A stretch of 64,000 bases of DNA from a virus. Positions 51,372 to 58,017 of this stretch are shown in pieces. Position 1 is the stretch's first letter; each line of letters begins with the position of its first letter. The notes beneath the pieces were generated by a model that searched no databases, had not been told where the DNA came from, and saw nothing but the letters and a program-made list of their open reading frames with translations. The translations under genes and the position numbers were made by a program. Location: IMG/VR virus record IMGVR_UViG_3300025133_000055, positions 1 to 64,000 of that record. The stretch is one strand, 5' to 3'.

Positions 51372-51589
51372 GCGATTTGGTACTTAATAGGCTGGAATCC
51401 GAGCAGGGCGAAGAGGTAGATTGCGAGGGGATTATCGTCCAGCACTGGCAAACGCCGAGCATGGACGGCCCTGGAACTGTCGATAACGTAGTTTTATACA
51501 TAACTCTCGACCGGTCATGGCCCACACAAACGAATAAAGTAGTTACACACCGGGGTTTCAAAGAATTCCAATGGGAACTAAAACAATGA
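51356..51589 (+). CDS. FKxGD-family small protein
   Basis: A 77-residue protein from GTG 51356 (TTGGAGG just upstream), MRFKVGDLVLNRLESEQGEEVDCEGIIVQHWQTPS..., ending FQWELKQ. An overlapping short ORF (51586-51672, MKPRFMQVERGFS...) follows and looks like a truncated family start. Confidence 0.6.
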   Translation: MRFKVGDLVLNRLESEQGEEVDCEGIIVQHWQTPSMDGPGTVDNVVLYITLDRSWPTQTNKVVTHRGFKEFQWELKQ

Positions 51590-51641
51590 AGCCCAGGTTT
51601 ATGCAGGTTGAAAGGGGATTCTCGGCTCTATCTACTACAGG

Positions 51642-51902
51642 ATGGAGCACAAATTCAAAAGGGGCGACCTAATACAATATATCAGGACCGAAGCACTTTA
51701 TCTGCTATTGGAGCAAGTGGAACTCACAGAGCTTACCACCAAATATAAGAGGAAGGGAGTCGGTTTTCGCGTGATGGTGATTTATTCAGGTAGAAGCTAC
51801 ACAAAGCAGAGTACAATAACAACAATTTTTATTCCTTTCACTGCACCCTATTATGTAGTTTTAAGCTCGGCTCTCGGCGCCACCCAGGAAAACCGGGCTT
51901 GA
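51642..51902 (+). CDS. FKxGD-family small protein
   Basis: An 86-residue protein, MEHKFKRGDLIQYIRTEALYLLLEQVELTELTTKYKRKGVGFRVMVIYSG. F-K-R-G-D-L-I opening followed by an LLLEQV strand. No clear ribosome site beyond GGATGGAGC. Confidence 0.55.
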   Translation: MEHKFKRGDLIQYIRTEALYLLLEQVELTELTTKYKRKGVGFRVMVIYSGRSYTKQSTITTIFIPFTAPYYVVLSSALGATQENRA

Positions 51903-51951
51903 ACGCCGATTTTTATTCGCCAAATTTTTTTAATCCACTAGGGACAACGAT

Positions 51952-52176
51952 ATGCTAGATTTAAAGCCAGGAATGTTAATTGAAGTCATAAGTCCGGTCC
52001 TTACCGAGGACAACCGCATATGGCACCTCCTCATATTGGAGGAAGAACCCGCACATTGGGTGACTCGCATGGTTTATAATAATACGAAAAAGCCAAAAGA
52101 TTACTTTCGCATCGAGAAATTATATTTAGAAAACAGATCGAGAGCGAATCAACTTAGAATCCTATCCGAAATTTAA
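51952..52176 (+). CDS. FKxG-family small protein
   Basis: A 74-residue protein, MLDLKPGMLIEVISPVLTEDNRIWHLLILEEEPAHWVTRMVYNNTKKPKDYFRIEKLYL. L-K-P-G-M-L-I opening and HLLILEE strand. AGGGAC precedes the ATG. Confidence 0.55.
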   Translation: MLDLKPGMLIEVISPVLTEDNRIWHLLILEEEPAHWVTRMVYNNTKKPKDYFRIEKLYLENRSRANQLRILSEI

Positions 52177-52222
52177 TAAATGACAATGAAAGATATATTT
52201 TTCGATACCCCAGAGGCCAAAA

Positions 52223-52573
52223 GTGAATCCTCACATATATGAATATATTTTTAGTCCTGGCGATATTGTAGCTGAAAGCTGGACTTTGCCCGAGAGTGGC
52301 AATATAAAAAGAGAAGAGGTTCTCCGCGTGCTTATCATTGATAAGCGAGATAGATGGTGCGATATGAACGATATCTATTATGTAGAATACCAAACAAGGG
52401 TAGTTTTTGCGCATCCCGATCGGCTTCCGCTCCATCCAGAAGGAAGGGACTTTAAACCCGGTGATACCTGGGTTTTGACGTCTTGGGAAGAGGATAATGT
52501 GAAGAAATGGAATAATGACTGGCGATCGTGGGAAGTCCTGCTTGAATCGGGCTTATCGTGGGAAGGAGAGTAA
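52223..52573 (+). CDS. FKxGD-family protein with two copies of the motif
   Basis: A 116-residue protein with GTG start. FSPGDIVAESWTLPE near the N-terminus and DFKPGDTWVLTSW near residue 83 are two family openings. The end, SWEVLLESGLSWEGE, contains SGLSW, which is also readable in the non-coding stretches at 47341 and 54665, suggesting gene remnants there. A 20-codon ORF at 52179-52241 overlaps its start and is probably a leader or spurious. Confidence 0.55.
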   Translation: MNPHIYEYIFSPGDIVAESWTLPESGNIKREEVLRVLIIDKRDRWCDMNDIYYVEYQTRVVFAHPDRLPLHPEGRDFKPGDTWVLTSWEEDNVKKWNNDWRSWEVLLESGLSWEGE

Positions 52574-52967
52574 AAGTGGGCGTTTGCACCGCGACAATGG
52601 GATACTTTGTCCTATTTCTCTATTTTTCATCGATGGTGACCGCCGTGATTGTCCTCTTGGGAAGGTGGAAATGACGACTTTACAAGCCCTTGACATAATA
52701 AAGATGTACAATAAGCCGCTTACGCGGTATAATATGTATATGAAATCGAGCACTTCACCACTTTTTACCCTTCCCGCGCGCTTCCTGCTCGTCTGCGCGA
52801 TTATGGAGTTTATAACTTGCTTTCTAAGTCAAACCAAAAATATTGGAGGATTCACCGCCGATGACATTCAGTTTGGCGCGTTATGTTTGGAAGTCGCGCA
52901 CCCATCCCGCAAAAGCCCCTTTAACCTTGCTTTTCACCAAAGCTATCACTTTCAGTCAGAGAGCATT
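52574..52967 (+). other. 394-bp stretch with a promoter and no secure gene
   Basis: TATAAT at 52728-52733 is preceded at 17 bp by TGTACA (52705-52710), a plausible promoter. The frame is open from 52515 but contains several possible starts, and the best supported gene begins at 52968. A 38-codon basic ORF at 52861-52977 (MTFSLARYVWKSRTHPAK...) has GGAGG 12 bp upstream and might be expressed. CCGC-TTAC-GCGG forms a small stem at the -10 side. Confidence 0.3.
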
Positions 52968-53240
52968 ATGTCTTTAAAAACCGACAAATCCACACCCCTT
53001 GAGGCGGCGAATAGCGCCGCTTCATCCTTCGCTATTAACCTGCTCCTTAACACGGCTATCACCGAGACTCTCAAGACCATCGAAAAAATGCGCTTAGAAG
53101 GCCAGGAATTGCTCGGCGAGTTCAAGGCGAGTGAGGGTCCAGCGAAAGAGAAGGTTAAAACTGCCATATCGCTGAACATTCAAGACCGCAAATTCCTGCT
53201 AAAAGCTATTTTTACGAACCCTATCGAAAAGGATGTTTAA
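52968..53240 (+). CDS. Helical hypothetical protein
   Basis: A 90-residue protein from ATG 52968, MSLKTDKSTPLEAANSAASSFAINLLLNTAITETLKTIEKMRLEGQELLGEF..., nearly all helix with NIQDRKFLLKAIFT at the end. The frame extends 450 bp upstream, so a longer form cannot be excluded. Confidence 0.5.
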   Translation: MSLKTDKSTPLEAANSAASSFAINLLLNTAITETLKTIEKMRLEGQELLGEFKASEGPAKEKVKTAISLNIQDRKFLLKAIFTNPIEKDV

Positions 53241-53243
53241 ACC

Positions 53244-53516
53244 ATGAATATCATCAATTACAAAGCAAATCAAACTATAGTCGAGGCCCGAGACGATCAG
53301 GGAAAACCCAGTTTCACGGCCCTTTTATCATATGGCGTACCACAATGCGTTATCCTCCATAAGGAAGGTTTAAACCTGATTAACACAAAGCGGTATTCGA
53401 ATACCACTTCAAAGCACCGCAACGCATACGCGCGCGATATGATGCCTTCTAACTTCACAACCATCGACGCCACTCCCGAAGAGATTCAGGAAATAACTGG
53501 CTTGCAAACCCGATAA
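53244..53516 (+). CDS. Hypothetical phage protein
   Basis: A 90-residue protein, MNIINYKANQTIVEARDDQGKPSFTALLSYGVPQCVILHKEGLNLINTKRYSNTTSKHRNAYARDMM, typical of small phage accessory proteins with a TTSKHRNxY stretch. Function not established. Confidence 0.55.
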   Translation: MNIINYKANQTIVEARDDQGKPSFTALLSYGVPQCVILHKEGLNLINTKRYSNTTSKHRNAYARDMMPSNFTTIDATPEEIQEITGLQTR

Positions 53517-53529
53517 TCCGAGGCTCCAA

Positions 53530-53784
53530 ATGAATAAATTAAATAACAGAAACCAGCCGGGCGATTCATCGCTTTCAACCGTCATAACGAGGGATGAAGC
53601 CATTATCCGGTTTGAAACAGAGCTATTGCCTCTTATTATCGAGGAATTTGAGCAGGATGGAGTACCTGATATTCCCGCTCGATCCGAGGCTTTCAACAAC
53701 TGGACCGATGCTCTATGTAAGGACGGCGAGATCAGCGAGTGGCAATATAATAACTGGACGCACCCAGACTCTTGTGAGTATTAA
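53530..53784 (+). CDS. Hypothetical phage protein
   Basis: An 84-residue acidic helical protein, TVITRDEAIIRFETELLPLIIEEFEQDGVPDIPARSEAFNNWTDALCKDGEISEWQYNNW. It resembles small helical phage proteins of unknown function. Its TAA directly adjoins the next ATG. Confidence 0.55.
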   Translation: MNKLNNRNQPGDSSLSTVITRDEAIIRFETELLPLIIEEFEQDGVPDIPARSEAFNNWTDALCKDGEISEWQYNNWTHPDSCEY

Positions 53785-54060
53785 ATGAGTTCAAACCTTC
53801 TATATCCAGAGGTCGGTGATATTGTGCTTTGTACCCATAAAAATATCAAAGAGGTGGGAAAGTTCATTGTCCTCCAAAAGAAGGTTTATACCAGTGATAT
53901 CGTCTATGCTTGCATGTGCCTATGGTTTGATAATTTCTATAATGCCATTGATGCCGAAAATGCAGGGGAAACCTTTACTATCACCCATAAGGAGATGACT
54001 TTAATATCGGCCTTGGATGAGTATCGGTTCTCCCTTGATTATCGGCCAGAGGAGGGATAA
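53785..54060 (+). CDS. FKxGD-family protein, tandem copy 1
   Basis: A 91-residue protein, LYPEVGDIVLCTHKNIKEVGKFIVLQKKVYTSDIVYACMCLWFDN, with AGETFTITH and the ending RFSLDYRPEEG. It shares VGKFIVLxK and xxLDYRPEEG with the next two genes: a tandem triplication. The ORFs follow with no gap. Confidence 0.65.
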   Translation: MSSNLLYPEVGDIVLCTHKNIKEVGKFIVLQKKVYTSDIVYACMCLWFDNFYNAIDAENAGETFTITHKEMTLISALDEYRFSLDYRPEEG

Positions 54061-54360
54061 ATGAGTTTGAAAGTCAAAGATATCAAAGTCGGTGATATGC
54101 TAGTTTGCACCACCTCTTCCGAGGCTGCCGTCGAACCCGGCGTTGTAATTGGCAAATTCCTCGTTCTAGCAAAAGAAAGGTCCGAGGCCAACAATAATAA
54201 AAATGATGATAATACAGTTCTAACCTTACATATCATGTATAGGAACCACGAAGGTTCCAAACATGGCCATAAGCAAGGTTCAAACTTCAATATCGCCTTA
54301 GAGTATTTCAACCATGAAGTATACAGGTGGAAACTTGATTATCGTCCAGAGGAGGGATAG
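54061..54360 (+). CDS. FKxGD-family protein, tandem copy 2
   Basis: A 99-residue protein, KDIKVGDMLVCTTSSEAAVEPGVVIGKFLVLAKERSEANNN, ending YRWKLDYRPEEG. The block GKF-LVLAKERSEANNN is nearly identical to copy 3, showing a recent duplication. Confidence 0.65.
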   Translation: MSLKVKDIKVGDMLVCTTSSEAAVEPGVVIGKFLVLAKERSEANNNKNDDNTVLTLHIMYRNHEGSKHGHKQGSNFNIALEYFNHEVYRWKLDYRPEEG

Positions 54361-54654
54361 ATGAGTTTCAACCTTGAGGATGCCGCGCCCGGTGATATAC
54401 TAGTTTTGACCTCCAATTGGTCGAACCATTCGCTGAAAGTCGGCGAGCTACTTGGTAAATTCATCGTTGTCTCAAAAGAAAGGTCCGAGGCCAACAATAA
54501 TAATAATCCTCATTCCAAAGGTTTAACCTTGCATATCATCCAGGCCAAAGAGAGTTATCCTCCCCTGAGTAATAACATAGGAAGAAACTGCTCTTTCAGC
54601 TTTGATCAGATGGATGTCCCAATATTGACTTGGAAACTTGATTATCGTCCATAG
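54361..54654 (+). CDS. FKxGD-family protein, tandem copy 3
   Basis: A 97-residue protein, EDAAPGDILVLTSNWSNHSLKVGELLGKFIVVSKERSEANNN, ending LTWKLDYRP. The final EEG of copies 1 and 2 is lost to a stop. It is the last gene before the 967-bp repeat region. Confidence 0.65.
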   Translation: MSFNLEDAAPGDILVLTSNWSNHSLKVGELLGKFIVVSKERSEANNNNNPHSKGLTLHIIQAKESYPPLSNNIGRNCSFSFDQMDVPILTWKLDYRP

Positions 54655-54948
54655 GGGGAAAGAAATGGTTCAAAGTGGGTTATCGTGGGGGGACATCTGA
54701 CCCATAGGAATGGTAGTTTAAAGCCTGCATATGGCTGTTCCCTTATAGGCAAGGGAGAAAGCGGGGAATCATGCTTTGTATTTAGCCCCTTCTAACTAGT
54801 AAATCAACCCCTATATTATCAACAATATTATCCCCTTGCAACCCCCACAATGCCCCGTGATGCCCATATGAATGTGATCCCCCTCTATAGCGAAGGGTGA
54901 ACCACACATATCGCGGACACACTTAAAATAAACCTATGCCCTTGATAA

Positions 54949-54974
54949 GTCAGCTTTATGCTGGCTTTTTTTTT
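54949..54974 (+). terminator. Rho-independent terminator ending the accessory block
   Basis: GTCAGC (54949-54954), loop TTTAT, GCTGGC (54960-54965), then nine T (54966-54974). It is also part of the left arm of inverted repeat 1. Confidence 0.7.
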
Positions 54975-55049
54975 GTCAAGCATTATTATAACGAATTGAT
55001 ACAATGTTGACAATAAAGTGCTTGACAAGGGAAAAGCCAGCATCAAGCT
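54952..55049 (+). repeat. Inverted repeat 1 with triple-TTGACA loop
   Basis: Arms 54952-54981 and 55020-55049 match at 26 of 30 positions. The 38-nt loop (54982-55019) contains TTGATA (54996) and TTGACA (55007), and the right arm starts at TTGACA (55022): 11 and 15 bp spacing as in promoters P1-P6. Confidence 0.75.
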
Positions 55050-55062
55050 GGCTTATAGAGAA

Positions 55063-55094
55063 TTGATATAAACTTGACAACTTTGTGCTTGACA
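55063..55094 (+). repeat. Triple-TTGACA module without -10 (second copy)
   Basis: TTGATA (55063), TTGACA (55074), TTGACA (55089): spacing 11 and 15 bp. It is preceded by GAGAA and followed by GGGGAAAGCCGGGG. No matching left arm was found. Confidence 0.65.
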
Positions 55095-55163
55095 GGGGAA
55101 AGCCGGGGTTTAAACTTATATATAAGTTACCAGCCCATATTGAAAGGGGGATCGCCCTAAGAG

Positions 55164-55263
55164 AAGTTTATAACTGACCTTTCGTTTGTCAAGTATTATT
55201 ATGACGAATTGACATAAGATTGACATTAATTTGCTTGACAGACGAAAGGTCAGTTATAAACTT
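55164..55263 (+). repeat. Inverted repeat 2 with triple-TTGACA loop
   Basis: Arms 55164-55194 and 55233-55263 match at 29 of 31 positions. The 38-nt loop (55195-55232) aligns with that of repeat 1 and holds TTGACA at 55209 and 55220, with the third at 55235: spacing 11 and 15. The arms differ from those of repeat 1 but keep pairing. Confidence 0.8.
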
Positions 55264-55275
55264 GGCTATGACGAA

Positions 55276-55318
55276 TTGACATTCAATTGACATTCTCTTG
55301 ACAACTTAGTGCTTGACA
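55276..55318 (+). repeat. Quadruple TTGACA module
   Basis: TTGACA at 55276, 55287, 55298 and 55313: spacing 11, 11 and 15 bp. The sequence TTGACATTCTCTTGACAACTT is identical to that in promoters P1, P2, P3 and P5. Confidence 0.75.
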
Positions 55319-55353
55319 GGCTACTAATTACTTTGTAACTCCCTTATGGCGAA

Positions 55354-55384
55354 TTGACATGCATTTGACACAAATCGCTTGACA
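55354..55384 (+). repeat. Triple TTGACA module (last copy)
   Basis: TTGACA at 55354, 55365 and 55379: spacing 11 and 14 bp. No -10 lies at the expected distance. Confidence 0.6.
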
Positions 55385-55400
55385 CAAATTAATAAGTTAC

Positions 55401-55439
55401 AACCTGACATATCGACGATCCCAACTGATTTGTCAGGTT
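55401..55439 (+). repeat. Short inverted repeat 3
   Basis: AACCTGACA (55401-55409) and TGTCAGGTT (55431-55439) form a perfect 9-bp stem around 21 nt, next to the G8/C7 tract. Confidence 0.5.
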
Positions 55440-55591
55440 TAAAGGGGCATATGGGGGGGGTCCCCCCCTCCCCCCACCGGCCGGAAAGTACCTTCCTAAC
55501 TGGGATATGGGCCGCCCCGCGCTGATACACCCGCGAGAGAGCGATTCAAAAATTTCCCAGAATAAAAAAACACAGATATGCGATCCCTAAG

Positions 55592-55602
55592 AACTATTTA
55601 TA
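55592..55602 (+). promoter_or_regulatory. AACTATTTATA element (candidate late promoter)
   Basis: An exact copy 20 bp before the ATG at 55622, the first gene after the repeat region. Confidence 0.5.
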
Positions 55603-55621
55603 AGCAAGAGGATCAAGAAGT

Positions 55622-55822
55622 ATGAGTGGATTAGTGACAAAAGAAGAATTAAAAGAGCAATATAGTGCCCCAAAAGAAGAAGGCTTTGAAACCAAAGAAG
55701 AGTATTTAAACGCCAAGATTGCCTGGGTCGCATCGAACCCGGATGAATACCAAGAAATCCTAAATGCGTCAAGCGCAGATGAACTATTAATGCATGAAAA
55801 GAAAAGAGGATCCAAATCATGA
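55622..55822 (+). CDS. Hypothetical acidic helical protein
   Basis: A 66-residue protein, MSGLVTKEELKEQYSAPKEEGFETKEEYLNAKIAWVASNPDEYQEIL, ending MHEKKRGSKS. It overlaps the next tagged gene by 4 bp (ATGA). Probably a small virion-associated or head-assembly factor from context. Confidence 0.55.
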   Translation: MSGLVTKEELKEQYSAPKEEGFETKEEYLNAKIAWVASNPDEYQEILNASSADELLMHEKKRGSKS

Positions 55823-56286
55823 AAATCACGAAAAACCAGCTAAGAAAAATTATCAAAGAAGAAGTTCAAAAGGTTTTTGAAATAGACGCTTCTGGCAGAG
55901 GTGCTTGGGATCCCGTAAATGTCAAAAAAAGAGAAAAAGAAGTTCATCGACTTGGAAGAAATAAGATCGCACAATTGCGGCGTGATGCAGAAAAAGACCA
56001 AGAGGACCGCGCCAAATCTCCAAGGTTTGGTAAAAAAAATAATAAAAAAAATAATCCTTCCAAGGAAGAGGAGCCATCACCCATTAGCGAGGATGATGTT
56101 GGCGAACCCATCTATTCCCGCCATCATGGAGGGGAGGATGATTTGGATAGTCTAGATGTCATATTTGACCTAGCACAACAGATGGCTCTTTTCACCAGGA
56201 TGATACCAAGCGATCCTTTAAGAAATCAGCTTCAAGAGCTTATACAGAGCATTATCGATAAGCTCGGGGGAGAGCAGGGAGAGTGA
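55819..56286 (+). CDS. IIKEE-tagged protein
   Basis: A 155-residue protein. MKITKNQLRKIIKEEVQKVFE is the N-terminal tag; I-K-E gives an (I/L)xE site at residue 13-14. The middle is Lys/Asn/Glu-rich low complexity and the end helical (LAQQMALFTRMIPSDPLRNQLQELIQSIIDKL). Likely an internal or assembly-associated head protein by analogy with T4 capsid-targeted proteins; not proven. Confidence 0.55.
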   Translation: MKITKNQLRKIIKEEVQKVFEIDASGRGAWDPVNVKKREKEVHRLGRNKIAQLRRDAEKDQEDRAKSPRFGKKNNKKNNPSKEEEPSPISEDDVGEPIYSRHHGGEDDLDSLDVIFDLAQQMALFTRMIPSDPLRNQLQELIQSIIDKLGGEQGE

Positions 56287-56362
56287 CCTTTGAAAATCAA
56301 TGCAACAGCTAGCGATGAATTTGATGCGAACCTCAATAAAATCCTCCAGAATAAAACTTGAT

Positions 56363-56396
56363 AAAACTTGACAGAATTCGAGTTCTATGGTATAAT
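56363..56396 (+). repeat. 34-bp direct repeat, copy 1, containing a promoter
   Basis: The repeat contains TTGACA (56368-56373), 17 bp and TATAAT (56391-56396). An identical 34-bp copy lies at 56838-56871. The two flank the HNH gene. Confidence 0.85.
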
Positions 56397-56401
56397 AAAG
56401 T

Positions 56402-56881
56402 ATGAAGAGATGCTTTGAGTGCGACAAGACCGAAGATAATATTGAGATACATGATCACCATGTTGTCCCAAAAAGCCGTGGTGGAACGAAGACAATACCC
56501 CTTTGCTATGTGTGCCATGCATTGGTGCATGATAAGAGGGCAGTATCTAGTAGATATTTGATAAGGCAGGCACATAAAGAAAGAAGAAGTAAGGGCCTTG
56601 TCTGCGGCCACCCTCCTTACGGCTTCAGTCGTGGGGAAAAGGATGAACTTGTTGTGAACCCAGAGGAGCAAGCCATCTGGACTTATGTTGAGGAACTACG
56701 AAGCACACCACTAGGAAAAAAGAAAAAGCACCCGTGGCGAGCAATTGCCGAGAAACTAAACGAGCAAGGATTCAAAAACCGCTCTGGTCGTGAGTGGAAA
56801 CTTCACAATCTGTTCGTAATCAACAAAACCAAAAACAAAAACTTGACAGAATTCGAGTTCTATGGTATAATGGAAGAATAG
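56402..56881 (+). CDS. HNH endonuclease, probable homing type
   Basis: A 159-residue protein. CFECDKTEDNIEIHDHHVVPKSRGGTKTIPLCYVCHALVHDKR is an HNH domain with two CxxC-type zinc pairs and the DHHVV core. The second half, HPPYGFSRGEKDELVVNPEEQ...WRAIAEKLNEQGFKNRSGREW, resembles the recombinase-helix segment of serine recombinases and may bind DNA. Its last 11 codons are the second copy of the 34-bp repeat. The ATG lies 5 bp after the -10, so a leaderless mRNA is likely. Probably a mobile insertion. Confidence 0.75.
   Translation: MKRCFECDKTEDNIEIHDHHVVPKSRGGTKTIPLCYVCHALVHDKRAVSSRYLIRQAHKERRSKGLVCGHPPYGFSRGEKDELVVNPEEQAIWTYVEELRSTPLGKKKKHPWRAIAEKLNEQGFKNRSGREWKLHNLFVINKTKNKNLTEFEFYGIMEE
56838..56871 (+). 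repeat. 34-bp direct repeat, copy 2, containing a promoter
   Basis: TTGACA (56843-56848), 17 bp, TATAAT (56866-56871), inside the 3' end of the HNH gene. It would drive the ClpP-like gene downstream. It is followed by a GAATA pentamer repeated four times (56876-56896). Confidence 0.8.
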
Positions 56882-56999
56882 AATAGAATAGAATAGAGCA
56901 TGAAATGAGGCTTTTAAAATTTAAAAACTCAAAACCTCAAAAGTTTAAAGCCTTGAGCACGGAAAAAATTTCCGTCGAAAAAACAGAAGGATCAATCAA

Positions 57000-57566
57000 G
57001 TGGCAGCTTCATCATTACCGGTTCCGAAGGGAAGAAATTTATATCTCCCAAAGCAAGTTACTCAAGAATCAATGCATGATTTAACGAAATCAATCATTGA
57101 AATAAACGACAGCGATGATTATTTGAAAAAAATATATGCGATCCATGATTTGGTATATGTTCCCAAGCCGATCAAACTGTATATTGATTCCTATGGGGGT
57201 GCAGTTTATCAGTGCTTCGGTTTGATCGGTGTCATTGAAAAGAGCGAAACTCCTATATGGACAATTGTCACAGGTGCGGCAATGTCCTGCGGGTTCATGA
57301 TTTTAATAAACGGACATAAAAGACTTGGGTACACCCATGCAACTCCGCTCTATCATCAGGTTTCAACTGGGTTTCATGGCAAAGTCCAGGATATGGAGGA
57401 GACCCTTGCCGAAACGAAGCGGCTCCAAAAGAAGATCGAAGAAATGACATGCAGGTTGACAAACATCCCAAAAAAGAAACTCAAGGAAATTTTGAAGAAC
57501 AAAGTTGACTGGTTTATGGATGCAGAGGAGGCACTTCTTCTCGGTGTTATTGACGAAATCATTTGA
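57000..57566 (+). CDS. ClpP-like serine protease with full triad
   Basis: A 188-residue ClpP-fold protease, GTG start. Ser96 is in VTGAAMSCGFMILINGH, His119 in ATPLYHQVSTG and Asp170 in KVDWFMDAEEALLLGVIDEII. The first 60 residues are divergent. Prohead proteases in many phages are ClpP-like, and the surrounding tagged genes carry (I/L)xE motifs, so a head-maturation role is attractive but unproven. It is more likely active than the paralogue at 31295. Confidence 0.75.
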   Translation: MAASSLPVPKGRNLYLPKQVTQESMHDLTKSIIEINDSDDYLKKIYAIHDLVYVPKPIKLYIDSYGGAVYQCFGLIGVIEKSETPIWTIVTGAAMSCGFMILINGHKRLGYTHATPLYHQVSTGFHGKVQDMEETLAETKRLQKKIEEMTCRLTNIPKKKLKEILKNKVDWFMDAEEALLLGVIDEII

Positions 57567-57591
57567 TTCTTATTCTTTTATGTCTGATTTA

Positions 57592-57602
57592 AACTATTTA
57601 TA
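57592..57602 (+). promoter_or_regulatory. AACTATTTATA element (candidate late promoter)
   Basis: An exact copy in the gap before the cytochrome gene, 32 bp ahead of GTG 57635. Confidence 0.5.
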
Positions 57603-57634
57603 GAAGAAGCATTTAAATATATAGGAGGAGAATT

Positions 57635-58009
57635 GTGAAGAATATTGGAATAGGAATAATTCTATTAATTGGGGGGTTTGGGGTAATACTAATCAGTATG
57701 CTAGCATTCGTTTTTGGGGCAACAGTATCCCTGGCATCACAAGAGGAAAGAATTGGCAGCGCTGTAAACGGCCGAATTGTATACGAAGGCTTTTGCACAG
57801 GATGTCACCAAGCAGACGGTAAAGGAATGAATGGAATGTTGGGTGCAGATTTCACTGATAAAGAAAGAATGAAAAAATCAAACGACGAATTGCTTAAATC
57901 CATAAAATTCGGATTTAAAGGGAAGAACGGTGTGATGCCACCATGGGAAGGGACATTATCAGATAAACAAATGAAAGATGTTTTACAATATATAAGAGAT
58001 GAATTTTAG
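57635..58009 (+). CDS. Membrane-anchored c-type cytochrome (monohaem)
   Basis: A 124-residue protein. Residues 4-35 are a membrane anchor. The haem c site CTGCH is at 54-58 (YEGFCTGCHQADGKG) and Met101 in KNGVMPPWEG is the likely axial ligand, followed by LSDKQMKDVLQYIRDEF. This is the cytochrome c class I plan, located on the periplasmic side. It would need the host cytochrome c maturation system. GTG start behind AGGAGG. A truncated copy of its 3' end lies at 59184. Phage cytochromes are rare. Confidence 0.85.
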   Translation: MKNIGIGIILLIGGFGVILISMLAFVFGATVSLASQEERIGSAVNGRIVYEGFCTGCHQADGKGMNGMLGADFTDKERMKKSNDELLKSIKFGFKGKNGVMPPWEGTLSDKQMKDVLQYIRDEF

Positions 58010-58017
58010 GGGGAAGG

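Larger units (their letters stand above)
54655..55621 (+). other. 967-bp gene-free repeat region, candidate control or origin region
   Basis: No supported gene. The first 280 bp include a readable MVQSGLSW remnant at 54665 and small stems (CCCTT...AAGGG near 54747). Then come a terminator (54949), five triple-TTGACA modules, two 30-bp inverted repeats, a third short inverted repeat, and a G8/C7 tract at 55453. The density of repeats without -10 boxes fits an origin, a regulator-titration array or a chromosome control region. Confidence 0.5.

Noticed and set aside
52515-52967. Long upstream extension of the 90-residue gene at 52968
   Set aside because: The extension crosses a promoter and reads through several unrelated stretches; coding signal is poor before 52968.
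54949-55449. TTGACA array as a CRISPR
   Set aside because: Units are 6-bp boxes with 5-9 bp between, not 25-40 bp repeats with unique spacers, and no cas genes are present.
55453-55475. G8/C7 tract as a rho-independent terminator
   Set aside because: The arms have no loop and no T-tract follows.
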